From Uruburuella testudinis (lineage in GTDB: Bacteria > Pseudomonadota > Gammaproteobacteria > Burkholderiales > Neisseriaceae): a stretch of 64,000 nt of DNA. The stretch is from positions 1,364,001-1,428,000 of the forward strand of contig NZ_CP091508.1 of the NCBI RefSeq assembly GCF_022870865.1, in the 5' to 3' direction. A model generated the notes under the pieces. It searched no databases and was not told the DNA's origin. It saw only the letters and a list, made by a program, of their open reading frames with translations. Position numbers and translations under genes: made by a program. Of this stretch, positions 9,885 through 19,391 are shown piece after piece (position 1 is the stretch's first letter; every line of letters starts with the position of its first letter).

Positions 9885-10445
9885 TTGAGCAAGCAAGAAA
9901 AATCCAGGGTATGGTATAAAGAGCCGTGGCCCTGGCTGCTGATGGCCGGGCCCGCTATCGTGGTGGTGGCGGGTTTTACCACGTTTTATCTGGCGCAGAA
10001 AAATGCTGCCGATTTGGTGAGCGATGATTATTATAAAGACGGCAAACACATCGACATCCAACTGCACCGCGATGAAGAGGCTGTGAAACGCCATATCGAA
10101 GCGCAGGTGTTGGTCAGCCCCGACAACGATGCGGCCAAAGTGTTTGTGAGCGGCGATTTCGATAGCGGCCGGCCTTTGAATCTGGTGCTGATGCATCCGG
10201 CCAAAAAGGCCAACGATCAAACTGTGAAATTGCAGGCGGTGCAATCCGGCGTGGCTTCGGGCAATAAACACGAATATTCCGCCGTGTTCAAACCGCTGCC
10301 GGCGGCCAACCACTGGTATGTGCGCCTGGAAGATGCGGGCGGCACATGGCGGGTGGAAGATAAATGGATTGTCAGCCAGGGCAATGCACTCAATTTGAAA
10401 CCGATGAACAAGCTGCTCGGAGATCAGGCTTCGGGGCAAAACTGA
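9885..10445 (+). CDS. ccoH: FixH/CcoH-family protein
   Basis: Small membrane protein of the FixH family: one N-terminal transmembrane helix (WPWLLMAGPAIVVVAGFTTF) and a periplasmic domain of about 140 residues. The family assists assembly of cbb3 oxidase. The start appears to be TTG at 9885, preceded by GGAGA at 6 bases and giving MSKQEKSRVWYKEPWPW; the ccoG stop codon lies just before it. The next upstream in-frame codon, TTG at 9873, would leave that site inside the gene. Forms an operon with ccoG. Confidence 0.85.
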   Translation: MSKQEKSRVWYKEPWPWLLMAGPAIVVVAGFTTFYLAQKNAADLVSDDYYKDGKHIDIQLHRDEEAVKRHIEAQVLVSPDNDAAKVFVSGDFDSGRPLNLVLMHPAKKANDQTVKLQAVQSGVASGNKHEYSAVFKPLPAANHWYVRLEDAGGTWRVEDKWIVSQGNALNLKPMNKLLGDQASGQN

Positions 10446-10480
10446 GGCCGTCTGAAAATATCAGGCAAGCAGGTTATATC

Positions 10481-10512
10481 AAAAGCGCGGACTGTATGTT
10501 GTCCGCGCTTTT
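10481..10512 (+). terminator. ccoGH terminator
   Basis: AAAAGCGCGGAC, an 8-base loop, and GTCCGCGCTTTT followed by T: a classic rho-independent hairpin that is not DUS-based. Confidence 0.9.
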
Positions 10513-10594
10513 TGTGTGTGCAATATGGATATTTTTCAGACGGCCTGTCAATATTGTTTTCACAAAATCGGTATCACAAACGGTTTTTTAAATT

Positions 10595-10735
10595 AACGTG
10601 AGTTCGGGATAAGAAAATTCCAAAAAAAAGAGCCGCCGCTTTGTAGCAAGCGGCTGTTTGCATGCAAACAAAAACCACAAGAAGGGCATCGTTAAATTCG
10701 AATAAATTGACGACAGAAAGCTGAGCAAATTTTTC
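10595..10735. repeat. Family C remnant (insertion-element end)
   Basis: TAACGTGAGTTCGGGATAAG then AAAATTCC, a short GC hairpin (AGCCGCCGCTTTG..CAAGCGGCT), AACCACAAGAAG and GACGACAGAAAGCTGAGC. The same order occurs at 34535-34680, and parts of it at 20614. No opposite end and no transposase remain. Confidence 0.6.
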
Positions 10736-10745
10736 TAAACGCTTG

Positions 10746-11690
10746 TTAATGCGTGGCGGTTTGAATAAAGGCGCGGCGGATGTTGTTCAAATCAAGCTGA
10801 ATCTGGCGGATACCGCCGCCGGCAATAAAAGCGGCGCTGCTGAGGTAAACGATATGACCTTGCCGCCAGGCGCGGGTTTGGTGCATGAGCGGGTTGTCCA
10901 GCACGCTGCGGGCGGCCAGGCCGGCTTCACCGACGGCGGTGCTGCGGTCGACCACAAACAGCCAGTCGGGATCGGTTTGGCGCAAAAATTCAAACGATAC
11001 CGGCAGGCCGCGCTGTTGCAGCGCCAGGCTGTTGGGCGCAATCGGAATGCCCAGTTCGCGGTAAACCCAGCCGAAATAAGAAGCTTCGCCAAAAGCCGAG
11101 AGCTTGCCGCCGTTGACCATAATCACCAGGGCGTTGTGCGGGTTTTGTGCGCGGATGGCGGCGCGGGTGTCGGCCAGCAGGCGGGCAGTTTGCCGGTGCA
11201 GCGCTTCGGCTTCGGCGGTTTTGCCGAACAATCTGCCGAAGTCGTCTAAGCGCTTGAGGCCGTCTGAAATCAGGCTGCTGCCGTTCACGCTCATGTTGAC
11301 GGTGGGTGCGATGGCTTTAAGCTCGTGTTGCAGGCGGTTGGCCGACAAGCCGAGCATAATCAGATCGGGGCGTGCGGCGTGCAGCGCTTCTTGATCGGGC
11401 TCGAAAATGGTGCCGGCGCCGACGGCCTGTGCCGATGCCTGATCGAGGTAGTCTAAAAAGCTTTTTTCCGGCACTACGGCGGGATGCACGCCCAGGGCGG
11501 TGACGGTGTCGAGTACGGCATAGTCGTAAACCGCTACTTTGGCCGGCCGTGCCGGCACTTCGGCGCTGCCTTCGGCGGTGGTGATGCGGATAAGGGCGGC
11601 GGGTGCGGCGGCGGTGTCGCGCTCTTGGGGCGAACAGGCACACGGCAGCGCGACAAGCAGAACGGCGTTTAAGATGCGGATAGATTCCAT
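10746..11690 (-). CDS. Siderophore/iron ABC transporter binding lipoprotein
   Basis: Periplasmic-binding-protein family (TroA/FatB-like) that receives a ferric siderophore. A short hydrophobic leader with two cysteines (VALLVALPCAC region) suggests a lipoprotein, although the lipobox is atypical. KVAVYDYAVLDTVTALGV and the ARPDLIMLGL strand are typical of the FetB/FatB group. Length 314 residues. It is the last gene of the cluster: receptor, interacting protein, binding protein. No ABC permease or ATPase genes follow, so those must lie elsewhere. Ligand unknown. Confidence 0.8.
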   Translation of the reverse strand: MESIRILNAVLLVALPCACSPQERDTAAAPAALIRITTAEGSAEVPARPAKVAVYDYAVLDTVTALGVHPAVVPEKSFLDYLDQASAQAVGAGTIFEPDQEALHAARPDLIMLGLSANRLQHELKAIAPTVNMSVNGSSLISDGLKRLDDFGRLFGKTAEAEALHRQTARLLADTRAAIRAQNPHNALVIMVNGGKLSAFGEASYFGWVYRELGIPIAPNSLALQQRGLPVSFEFLRQTDPDWLFVVDRSTAVGEAGLAARSVLDNPLMHQTRAWRQGHIVYLSSAAFIAGGGIRQIQLDLNNIRRAFIQTATH

Positions 11691-11697
11691 GATGTTT

Positions 11698-12813
11698 TCA
11701 GACGGCCTTATCGGTTGGTGCGGCGGCGCGGCGCCAATAGCCTTTGATGCGGTTGCGTTCGCGCGGCAAGCCTAGTTCGCGCAGGTATTTTCGTATGGCG
11801 GTGGCATCGGCGGCTTCGAGCGCCCCCCAGGCGGTGTCGATTTCGGGATGAAGCTTCAAACAGGCGGTAATGGCGGCGGGGGTATCGCCGCGGCTGCTGA
11901 TGCGGTGGATGTGTGTGCCGGCCGGCAGCATGGTGTCGGGCAGGTAGGGTTGGTCGGCCTCATCACCGGTGATGCTGATGACCACCGGCGGGATGGGGTT
12001 TTGCCAGTTTTCCAACAGGGCGGCAACAGTGGGTAGGGCGGTTTCGTCGCCCATCAGCAGCGCACGGCCTTGGGCCAGATGGGTGGTGTGTTCGTGAAAA
12101 TCGGCGGTGCTGCGGATCAGGTCGCCGGCTTGCAGGGTGCTCGCCCAGCGGCTGCCGTGGGTGTTGCCGTGTAGAAAGACATCGATCACGGCAATATCGG
12201 CAAAGGCGGCGTCGGGGCTTTTGCGGGTTGCGCGCAAGGTATAGTAGCGCAGCCCTTCAAAAAGGGCGCCGAGCACTTGTTGGCGCTCCCGGCTGTCGGC
12301 ATGGCGCATTTTTTCCATCAACTGCCGTTGTGCGGCCACATCTTCAGACGGCAGTCTGCCGGCTTGTGGTGCGGTGCGCCGGTTGTGGGTTTGCAGTTGG
12401 AAATACCAGGCGTAGCCCGGTTCGTTTTCGGGTACGGGCTGTTCGCTTTTCAAGGTAATCCGCTGCATGTTGGGGGTGATTTTTTCGTTGCTGATAACGG
12501 TGAAATATTGATTTTTGCCGCCGGTGAGCGGCTTGCCCTGCTCGACGGCAGCGCGGAAAACGATGTAGTGGATTTGTTCGTCGAGGCTGCAAGGGTCGAG
12601 CTGGAAGGGGATGAAATATTCGCGGCAGCCTTGTGCGCTGTGTGTTTCCATCAGCAGCCCTTCTTCGTAAAGGTCGGCCACGCGGGCGGATTGTGCGTGC
12701 GGGTCGGCATAGGTAAGGGCGATGTTGAGCACATCATCGCTGTGGTCTTCGTTGATGTGGTCGATGATGTCGTATTTGTGTTCGGTGTCGCGAACGGGTG
12801 TGCGTGTAGTCAT
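11698..12813 (-). CDS. Siderophore-interacting protein (flavin reductase family)
   Basis: Cytoplasmic ferric-siderophore reductase of the ViuB/YqjH type. The N-terminal 90 residues (IIDHINEDHSDDVLNIALTY) resemble the DUF2470 haem/iron-associated domain, and the FAD/NAD-binding SIP domain follows (about 105-370), with GRALLMGDETALPTVAALLE and a C-terminal GYWRR motif. The last codons, GAT AAG GCC GTC TGA, are a DUS, so the uptake sequence supplies the stop. The binding-protein gene starts 7 bases downstream. Confidence 0.85.
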   Translation of the reverse strand: MTTRTPVRDTEHKYDIIDHINEDHSDDVLNIALTYADPHAQSARVADLYEEGLLMETHSAQGCREYFIPFQLDPCSLDEQIHYIVFRAAVEQGKPLTGGKNQYFTVISNEKITPNMQRITLKSEQPVPENEPGYAWYFQLQTHNRRTAPQAGRLPSEDVAAQRQLMEKMRHADSRERQQVLGALFEGLRYYTLRATRKSPDAAFADIAVIDVFLHGNTHGSRWASTLQAGDLIRSTADFHEHTTHLAQGRALLMGDETALPTVAALLENWQNPIPPVVISITGDEADQPYLPDTMLPAGTHIHRISSRGDTPAAITACLKLHPEIDTAWGALEAADATAIRKYLRELGLPRERNRIKGYWRRAAAPTDKAV

Positions 12814-12844
12814 AACATGGCCTTTGCAGTCAATGTGTATCGGT

Positions 12845-12885
12845 ATTGAGGCCGTCTGAAAAAAATGGTTTCAGACGGCCTCAAT
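12845..12885. terminator. Inverted DUS pair inside the siderophore cluster
   Basis: Arms ATTGAGGCCGTCTGAAA and TTTCAGACGGCCTCAAT. It lies between the receptor gene and the interacting-protein gene, both on the minus strand, so it may reduce readthrough. Confidence 0.7.
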
Positions 12886-12889
12886 GCTC

Positions 12890-13053
12890 TAGGGTGTCCT
12901 GATGTGTCGATTTACGGGTATATTTTGCCCCTGAAAACGCATCTGCTGCGTTAAAAAACCTCGCAAAATGTCCAATCTTGCTGCGTTTTTTGCCTGACAT
13001 CTGCATTTTCAGGAACAAAAATCCCCTCATAAACAAATTGTCCGGATACCCTA
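12890..13053. repeat. Family A repeat
   Basis: Full copy: TAGGGTGTCCTGATGTGTCG at the left, TTGTCCGGATACCCTA at the right. It shares its right TA with the next copy. Confidence 0.85.
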
Positions 13054-13212
13054 GGGTGTCCTGATGTGTCATCTATCATCATCTTTTTTGCGCTAAAAGC
13101 ATATCTGTTGCGTTAAAGAGCCTCGTAAGATATCCAATCTTATTGCGTTTTTTGCCCGCTATTTGCATTTCCGGGAGAAAAAATCCCCCGTAAACGAATG
13201 GTTAGGATACCC
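13052..13212. repeat. Family A repeat, tandem second copy
   Basis: Begins TAGGGTGTCCTGATGTGTCA and carries the alternative left arm ATCATCATCTTTTTTGCGC. The right end is degenerate (GGATACCCC). It runs almost to the receptor stop codon. Confidence 0.85.
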
Positions 13213-13216
13213 CGGC

Positions 13217-15499
13217 TTACCAGCGGTAGCCGAATGATAAGGTGGCGCGGCGGCCGGTGCCGTAAAAGCAGGCAAAGTCGTCGGCGCAGGAGGCAACGTA
13301 TTTTTTATCGGTCAGGTTTTGGATATTAAGCTGAATATTGGTGCCGCGCAAAGCTTTGAAGCGTTCGCCCGCCCGATAGGCCAGTTTCAAATCCCATAAG
13401 GCGTAGGCCGGGACGCGGAAGGTGTTGAAATTGTTGCCCCATGTTTTGCTCTGATAGCGGATGCCGGTGCCGATGCTGAAGCCGCGCAGGCTGCCGCGCC
13501 GGAAGCGGTAGTCGCTCCAGAGCGAGGCGCTGTGGCGGGGCAGCCCCCAGTGGGTTTTGCCTCGGGTGGTGTCGTTGTTGTTGGTGTCGAAGGCGGCTTC
13601 GAGCACTTTTTGATTGAGATAGGTGTAGCTGCCGCTGATGCCCCAAGCGGGTGTGATGTCGCCTTGCAGTTCGATTTCGGCACCGCGTATCCGCGCTTTG
13701 CCGGTGGTGGCGTAGCCGCTGCTGAAGCTGCCGTCGGGCTGCTGTACCTGGCTGCCGGCATCGTAAGTGGCGAGGTTGCGCTGGCGGATGTCGAAAAGGG
13801 AAGCGGTAAGCATTACATGCTCGGCCGGGGTGTATTTCAGGCCGATTTCGGCTTGGCGGGCGGTGGTGGGCTTGAGCGCCCGGCCGTCGTTGTCGATGCC
13901 GACGGCGGGTACGAATGAGGTGCTGTAGCTGAAATAAGGCGCAAGGCCGTGCGGCAGGCGGTAGAGCGCGCCGGCACGCCAGGTAAAGCGGCCGTCTGAA
14001 AGCTTTTGGCTGCGGTTGCTGTAGGCCAGCGGGTCGGTGTAGGTGGTGCGGGCGCGGTCGTAGCGGCCGCCGATTTGCAGGTTGAGCCCGCCCCATTGCA
14101 TTTGGTCGTGCAGATAAAGGCCGAGCTGGCGGATGCCGGTGGTGCGGTTGTGGGATTGGCGGAAGGGTTCGACGGTTGCGCCGTAAACAGGCTTGGCGCT
14201 GTTGATGCCGCGCTGGGTGGTGCCTTCCCAGCGGTCGAATTGTTCGCGGCCGTCGTAATAATCGAGGCCTGTGAGCAGGGTGTGGTTCAGACGGCCTGTT
14301 GCAAATTGCCAGGTGGCGCGGTTGTCGAGCTGAAATTCGCGCCAATGGGTGTTCCACACGGTGGATTCGCGGTAGATGTCTTTTTCGCCGCTGCCGAGCA
14401 GGCCGTCGGCCACCGCCCGGCTGCGCAAGCCCGGGCCCCACGGCCGGTCTTGTGTCCAACGTGCGCCTTCGAGTGCGGCCAATACGCTCATTTTGTTGCG
14501 GTATCTGCCCCAGGCGGCATCTTGGCTCAGGGTGAGGTGGCTGTTGACTTGATGCTCGAATGCATAGCCGATGCGCAGTTTGCGATTGCGGTGTTCGTTG
14601 AATGCGGGGTCGCCGGCGAAAAAGTTGCGGTCAATGCGGGTGCCGTCGGAATAGGCGTCTACTGTGCCTTTGCGCGGTAAAAAGTTGCGTTCGCCGGCTT
14701 TGGGCGAGTTTTCATAAAGGGCGGAAAGGGTGAAGCGGGTGCGGTCGTTTTGCCATTTGAATGAAGGCGCAAGGGTGTAGGATGCTTGCTTGCCGTTGCT
14801 GCCGGTGCGCCATTCTACATGCTTGGCGGCGCCGATCAGACGGTAACTGAGTTGGTCGTTGAGAGCGCGGTCGATATCGATGGCGGCTTCTTTGCGCCGG
14901 CCGCTGCCGGTTTTGACCACGATTTCGTGTTCGTTGCTGCCGGTGGGCTGTTTGGTGATGATGTTGATGATGCCGCCGGGGTTGGCCTGGCCGTAGAGCA
15001 CGGAGGCGGGGCCTTTCAATACATCGATGTGGTCGACGATATAGGGGTTGAATTCAAGGTGGGCGTAATAGCGCATGCCGTTGATGTGGGGCAGCTCGGT
15101 GCCGCCGTAAGCCGGTGCGCCGGCGCCGCCCAAATCGCCGCCGATACCGCGCACGCTGGCTTCAATCATGGTGTTTTCGCCGCGGTAGCCGCTGCGGGAA
15201 ATGCCGGAAGTGTAGGCCAGCGTGGCCGGCAAGTCCGGCGGGTCGCGCTCGTCGAGATGGCGGCGGGTAATCACGCTGACGGAATTGGGGGTGTTTTTGA
15301 CCGGGGTATTGGTTTTGGTGGCGGTAGCCGATGTGCCGTTGCTTTGAATATAGCCGTAGCGGGCGGCATTGCGGTGCCCTTGCACTTCAACGGTTTCCAG
15401 TGTGGTTTGTGCGGCCGGAATGTCGGCGGCTTGGGTAAAACCTGCCAACAGGGCGCTTTGCAAAACGGTGAGCCGGAAAAAAATATGTTTTACGCCCAT
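13217..15499 (-). CDS. TonB-dependent siderophore receptor
   Basis: Outer-membrane receptor of the ferric-siderophore class (FhuA/FoxA-like), 760 residues. A signal peptide ends near TQAADIPA. A TonB-box-like TLETVEVQG is followed by a plug domain (SVSVITRRHLDERDP, VDHIDVLKGPASVLYGQ, NPGGIINIITKQP) and a 22-strand-type barrel ending in W. A CADDFACFYG loop near the C-terminus has two cysteines. A Fur-box-like sequence covers its promoter, and the divergent AraC-type gene is its likely regulator. The siderophore cannot be told from sequence alone. Confidence 0.9.
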   Translation of the reverse strand: MGVKHIFFRLTVLQSALLAGFTQAADIPAAQTTLETVEVQGHRNAARYGYIQSNGTSATATKTNTPVKNTPNSVSVITRRHLDERDPPDLPATLAYTSGISRSGYRGENTMIEASVRGIGGDLGGAGAPAYGGTELPHINGMRYYAHLEFNPYIVDHIDVLKGPASVLYGQANPGGIINIITKQPTGSNEHEIVVKTGSGRRKEAAIDIDRALNDQLSYRLIGAAKHVEWRTGSNGKQASYTLAPSFKWQNDRTRFTLSALYENSPKAGERNFLPRKGTVDAYSDGTRIDRNFFAGDPAFNEHRNRKLRIGYAFEHQVNSHLTLSQDAAWGRYRNKMSVLAALEGARWTQDRPWGPGLRSRAVADGLLGSGEKDIYRESTVWNTHWREFQLDNRATWQFATGRLNHTLLTGLDYYDGREQFDRWEGTTQRGINSAKPVYGATVEPFRQSHNRTTGIRQLGLYLHDQMQWGGLNLQIGGRYDRARTTYTDPLAYSNRSQKLSDGRFTWRAGALYRLPHGLAPYFSYSTSFVPAVGIDNDGRALKPTTARQAEIGLKYTPAEHVMLTASLFDIRQRNLATYDAGSQVQQPDGSFSSGYATTGKARIRGAEIELQGDITPAWGISGSYTYLNQKVLEAAFDTNNNDTTRGKTHWGLPRHSASLWSDYRFRRGSLRGFSIGTGIRYQSKTWGNNFNTFRVPAYALWDLKLAYRAGERFKALRGTNIQLNIQNLTDKKYVASCADDFACFYGTGRRATLSFGYRW

Positions 15500-15508
15500 A
15501 TAAATCCT

Positions 15509-15527
15509 ATTGATAATAATTATTAGT
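15509..15527. promoter_or_regulatory. Fur-box-like operator
   Basis: ATTGATAATAATTATTAGTA resembles the GATAATGATAATCATTATC consensus. It sits 10 bases from the receptor start, between the receptor and the AraC-type gene, so iron repression of the receptor is expected. Confidence 0.65.
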
Positions 15528-15605
15528 AAGGATAGGATTATACCTGTCGTCCGACCGGCCGGCGGCGACCCATCGACAATTTTTTAGCGACCGATACACA
15601 ATATT

Positions 15606-16586
15606 ATGAATATACAGGAACACCCCCTTTATGCGGGCGGGCGGCATTTTTCAATCAGCGGCGAGCAGCAGGGCGAGGTGTTGCTGTATACGTTGCATCA
15701 CGGCATCGAATACAAATATGCGGTCACAGATACCATGATCGACCATTGGCACCAGCCGGTGTGTTTTACGCCGGATCTGCGTTTGGTGATTACCTTGCAG
15801 GGGAATACGCATCTGCGCATGGACAGGCAGGATTTCCGGGTTCAGACGGCCTCAGGCGGCATGGGCATGTTGTTGCCGATGATTGAACCGGTGGCGGGGG
15901 AAAAGGTTTTTCAGCGTGGCCGTCAAAATGAATTGGTGCTGTTTTTCAGCCGTTTCTGGTTGGAAGAATGGTGCGGGCACAATCCGGTGTTGCGGCGGGC
16001 GTTATTGCGGGCGCATTTGCAGCCGCATTATTTTGCGGTCAACGCGCCGGTGATGCGGCAGGTATGCCGCCTGTTGGCCACGCACGATCTGCCTGCGGCA
16101 TGGCGCCGCTTTCATCAGGAAGCCCAGAGCATCGCGCTGCTGGCCGAAGTGTTGCAGCTGCTGTTTGCCGATGCGGCCGACAACAGCCGGCCAGCGCTTG
16201 GCGGGGCAGACAAGCGTATTGCGCGGTTGGCCGAAATGTTGCACGACAGCGCTTATGAACATTACACGCTCACCGAGCTTGCCCGCGCCTGCCACAGCAA
16301 CGCCACCACCTTGCAGCGCGATTTTTTTAACGCATACGGCCAAAGTATCGATCAATACCGGCGTGCCTACAAACTGCATCTTGCCCGCGAGGCGCTGCGG
16401 CAGGGCATGCCGATTGCGCAAGCGGCACGGGCGGGCGCTTATACCAATTTGCAAAGCTTTGGCCGCGCTTTCAAAAAACAGTTCGGTTGCAGCCCCGGCG
16501 CCTGCCGTCCCCGTGTTTTCAAGGCCGGGCAGCGGTCGGTTGCGGCAGAGAAAGTGCCTGCAAATCGGATGGTCGGAAAACCTTAG
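15606..16586 (+). CDS. AraC-family transcriptional regulator
   Basis: 326-residue activator of the PchR/MpeR type often found beside siderophore receptor genes. The C-terminal domain (about 205-305) holds two helix-turn-helix units: LTELARACHSNATTLQRDF and IAQAARAGAYTNLQSFGRAF, ending FKKQFGCSPGACR. A reverse DUS inside the gene encodes VQTAS. The stop codon TAG is the first three bases of the adjoining family A repeat. Divergent orientation from the receptor suggests it activates that gene when the siderophore is present. Confidence 0.85.
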   Translation: MNIQEHPLYAGGRHFSISGEQQGEVLLYTLHHGIEYKYAVTDTMIDHWHQPVCFTPDLRLVITLQGNTHLRMDRQDFRVQTASGGMGMLLPMIEPVAGEKVFQRGRQNELVLFFSRFWLEEWCGHNPVLRRALLRAHLQPHYFAVNAPVMRQVCRLLATHDLPAAWRRFHQEAQSIALLAEVLQLLFADAADNSRPALGGADKRIARLAEMLHDSAYEHYTLTELARACHSNATTLQRDFFNAYGQSIDQYRRAYKLHLAREALRQGMPIAQAARAGAYTNLQSFGRAFKKQFGCSPGACRPRVFKAGQRSVAAEKVPANRMVGKP

Positions 16587-16710
16587 CGTGTCCTGAGCAT
16601 TCGATTGCGTTGAAAAGCCTGGCAAGACGGCTGATCTTACTGTGTTTTTCCCGATATCTGCACACTCAGGCATAAAAATCCCCCTTAAATCGAATGGTCA
16701 GGACAGCCTA
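16584..16710. repeat. Family A repeat, internally shortened
   Basis: TAGCGTGTCCTGAGCATTCG to TGGTCAGGACAGCCTA; about 127 bp, with part of the left arm missing. Its first bases are the AraC stop codon. Confidence 0.75.
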
Positions 16711-16872
16711 GGGTGTCCTAACCATTCAGAATGATTCAGATTTTTTGTGATAAAAGTGCAGATGCAAGGCAAAAAACGCAGCAAGATTGGGCATCTTGCG
16801 AGGCTTTTTAACGCAGCAGATGTGCTTTTAGCGCAAAAAAGATGATGATATATGACACATCAGGACAGCCTA
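16709..16872. repeat. Family A repeat, tandem second copy
   Basis: TAGGGTGTCCTAACCATTCA, with the alternative arm GATTCAGATTTTTTGTGAT, to ATCAGGACAGCCTA. It is oriented opposite to its neighbour as judged by the arm order. Confidence 0.8.
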
Positions 16873-16915
16873 GTATCCGCAAGCATACTACACGTGATAA
16901 CATACGGGTTTTAAG

Positions 16916-16944
16916 AGGCCGTCTGAAAAGGTTTCAGACGGCCT
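16916..16944. terminator. Inverted DUS pair before maeB
   Basis: AGGCCGTCTGAAA, 3-base spacer, TTTCAGACGGCCT. It lies 33 bases upstream of the maeB start, so it would be transcribed as a 5' hairpin if the promoter is upstream. Confidence 0.6.
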
Positions 16945-16977
16945 GAACAAACCCATAAAACCATCAGGATAATCAGC

Positions 16978-19257
16978 ATGGACGATTTAATCAAAGAAGC
17001 TGCCCTACATTTTCACGAATACCCCAATCCCGGCAAAATCCAAGTGGCGCCCACCAAGCCGCTGGCCACCCAATACGACCTCTCTTTGGCTTATTCGCCC
17101 GGTGTTGCCGCGCCCTGTATGGAAATTTACAACGATCCGCTCGCTTCCTACAAATACACCGCCCGCGGCAATCTGGTGGCGGTGATTTCCAACGGCACCG
17201 CCGTGCTGGGTTTGGGCAATATCGGCGCACTGGCCGGTAAGCCGGTGATGGAAGGCAAGGGCGTGTTGTTTAAAAAGTTTGCCGGTATTGATGTGTTTGA
17301 TATCGAAGTCAACGAAACCGACCCTGATAAAATTGTCGACATCATCGCCTCGCTGGAGCCGACTTTCGGCGGCATCAACCTGGAAGACATCAAAGCGCCC
17401 GAATGTTTTTATATTGAGAAAAAACTGCGCGAGCGGTGCAATATTCCCGTGTTTCACGATGACCAGCACGGCACCGCCATCATCACCGCAGCGGCAGTGC
17501 TGAACGGTTTGCGCGTGGTCGGCAAAGACATCGAACACGCCACGCTGGTGTGTTCCGGTGCCGGCGCGGCGGCGATTGCCTGCCTCAACCTGCTGGTGGC
17601 GCTGGGCATGAAGCGCGAAAACATCACCGTGTGCGATTCCAAAGGCGTGATTTACCAAACGCGTGAAGACAAAGACCGCATGGACGAATCGAAAAAACAC
17701 TATGCCGTGGCCGACAACGGCCAGCGTGTTTTGGCCGATGCCGTGCCCGGAAAAGATATTTTCCTCGGCCTCTCCGGCGCCAATGTTTTGAGCACCGATA
17801 TGCTCAAAACCATGAATGACAACCCGATTGTGCTGGCATTGGCCAACCCGCAGCCCGAAATCTGGCCGCCGGAAGCCAAAGCCGCCCGCCCCGATGTGAT
17901 TATCGGCACCGGCCGTTCCGATTTTCCGAACCAGGTCAACAATGTTTTGTGCTTCCCGTTTATTTTCCGCGGTGCGCTGGATGTGGGCGCCACCACCATT
18001 AATGAAGAAATGAAGCTGGCCTGTGTGCGCGCGATTGCCGATTTGGCGATGGCCGAGCAAAGCGACGTGGTAGCGGGCGCTTACGGCGATGCCGATTTGC
18101 ACTTCGGCCCCGAATACCTGATTCCCAAGCCTTTTGATCCGCGCCTGATTGCCACTATTGCACCGGCGGTTGCCAAAGCGGCGATGGATTCCGGCGTGGC
18201 CACCCGCCCGATTGAAGACATGGGCGCGTATATCGACAAACTGAATCAGTTTGTTTACAAAACCAGCCTGTTTATGCGGCCGGTGTTTGCGCAAGCCAAA
18301 AAAGACGTCAAACGCGTGGTGCTGGCAGAAGGTGAAGACGAGCGTTCATTGCACGCCGCCCAACAGATTGCCACCCAAAAGCTGGCGTTCCCTGTGTTGG
18401 TCGGCCGCACCGCGGTAATTGAAGAACGCCTGCAACATCTCGGCCTTACCATTCAGCCGGGCAAAGATTTTGAGCTGATCGACAACGAAAACAACCCGCA
18501 TTATGAAGAATCTTGGCAGGAATATTACAGCCTGCTCAAGCGCAAGGGCGTTACCGAAGAAATGGCCCGCCGCCGCCTGCTGGCCAACAGCACGCTGGTG
18601 GGCGCGCTGATGGTGCGATTGGGGCATGCCGATGCGCTGGTGTGCGGCACGGTCGGCCGCTACCGCGACCATTTCAAAATCATGGAAGAAGTGATCGGCT
18701 ACAACAACCCTGAGCAGCATGCGTTTGCCATGAATGCGCTGATTTTGAACCAAGGCAATTTCTTTATCGCCGACACTTATGTCAACGCCGACCCCACCGC
18801 CGAACAGCTGGCGCAGGGCACGTTGATGTGTGCCACCGAAATGCAGCGTTTCGGCATCACCCCCAAAGTGGCGTTGTTGTCGAATTCCAATTACGGTTCG
18901 ATTGATAACGAATCCAGCCGCAAAATGCAGAAAGCCCTGAAGCTGATTCAGCAGCAAAACCCCGAATTGCAGATCGACGGCGAAATGCAGGGCGATGCGG
19001 CGATGATGGAAGAAATGCGTCAGCAGATTTTCCCCGAAAGCACCTTCAAAGGCTCGGCCAATCTGTTGGTGATGCCCAATATCGAAGCGGCCAACATCAG
19101 CTATAACCTGCTGCGGGTGTCGTCTTCAAACGGCATTACCATCGGCCCGATTCTGATGGGTCTAAACAAGCCTGTGCACATTGTTACCCCGATTTCCACC
19201 GTGCGCCGCATCGTAAATATGGTGGCCTTGGCGGCTGTGGATGCGCAACGCCAATAA
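16978..19257 (+). CDS. maeB: NADP-dependent malic enzyme, MaeB type
   Basis: Oxidative decarboxylation of malate to pyruvate with NADPH formation. The 759 residues comprise an N-terminal malic enzyme domain (about 1-430; [35 protein letters not shown]) fused to a C-terminal phosphotransacetylase-like domain (about 430-759; [42 protein letters not shown]). In MaeB this second domain is regulatory rather than catalytic. Followed by an inverted DUS terminator; monocistronic. Confidence 0.95.
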   Translation: MDDLIKEAALHFHEYPNPGKIQVAPTKPLATQYDLSLAYSPGVAAPCMEIYNDPLASYKYTARGNLVAVISNGTAVLGLGNIGALAGKPVMEGKGVLFKKFAGIDVFDIEVNETDPDKIVDIIASLEPTFGGINLEDIKAPECFYIEKKLRERCNIPVFHDDQHGTAIITAAAVLNGLRVVGKDIEHATLVCSGAGAAAIACLNLLVALGMKRENITVCDSKGVIYQTREDKDRMDESKKHYAVADNGQRVLADAVPGKDIFLGLSGANVLSTDMLKTMNDNPIVLALANPQPEIWPPEAKAARPDVIIGTGRSDFPNQVNNVLCFPFIFRGALDVGATTINEEMKLACVRAIADLAMAEQSDVVAGAYGDADLHFGPEYLIPKPFDPRLIATIAPAVAKAAMDSGVATRPIEDMGAYIDKLNQFVYKTSLFMRPVFAQAKKDVKRVVLAEGEDERSLHAAQQIATQKLAFPVLVGRTAVIEERLQHLGLTIQPGKDFELIDNENNPHYEESWQEYYSLLKRKGVTEEMARRRLLANSTLVGALMVRLGHADALVCGTVGRYRDHFKIMEEVIGYNNPEQHAFAMNALILNQGNFFIADTYVNADPTAEQLAQGTLMCATEMQRFGITPKVALLSNSNYGSIDNESSRKMQKALKLIQQQNPELQIDGEMQGDAAMMEEMRQQIFPESTFKGSANLLVMPNIEAANISYNLLRVSSSNGITIGPILMGLNKPVHIVTPISTVRRIVNMVALAAVDAQRQ

Positions 19258-19272
19258 GCTTGTGATAACAGT

Positions 19273-19307
19273 ATCAGGCCGTCTGAAAAGTTTTCAGACG
19301 GCCTGAT
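19273..19307. terminator. maeB terminator (inverted DUS)
   Basis: Arms ATCAGGCCGTCTGAAAA and TTTTCAGACGGCCTGAT separated by one base: 17-bp arms. Confidence 0.85.
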
Positions 19308-19391
19308 TTATTTGAATGGATATCAAGTGAGTGCTTGAAATCTCTGCAAGCAGCACCATCTCTTAGCAATCACAACCTCAAATCTGCCCGT

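Noticed and set aside
13326..14459. 377-codon minus-strand frame in the TonB receptor
   Set aside because: Arg/Pro/His-rich shadow frame; the receptor frame carries all family motifs.
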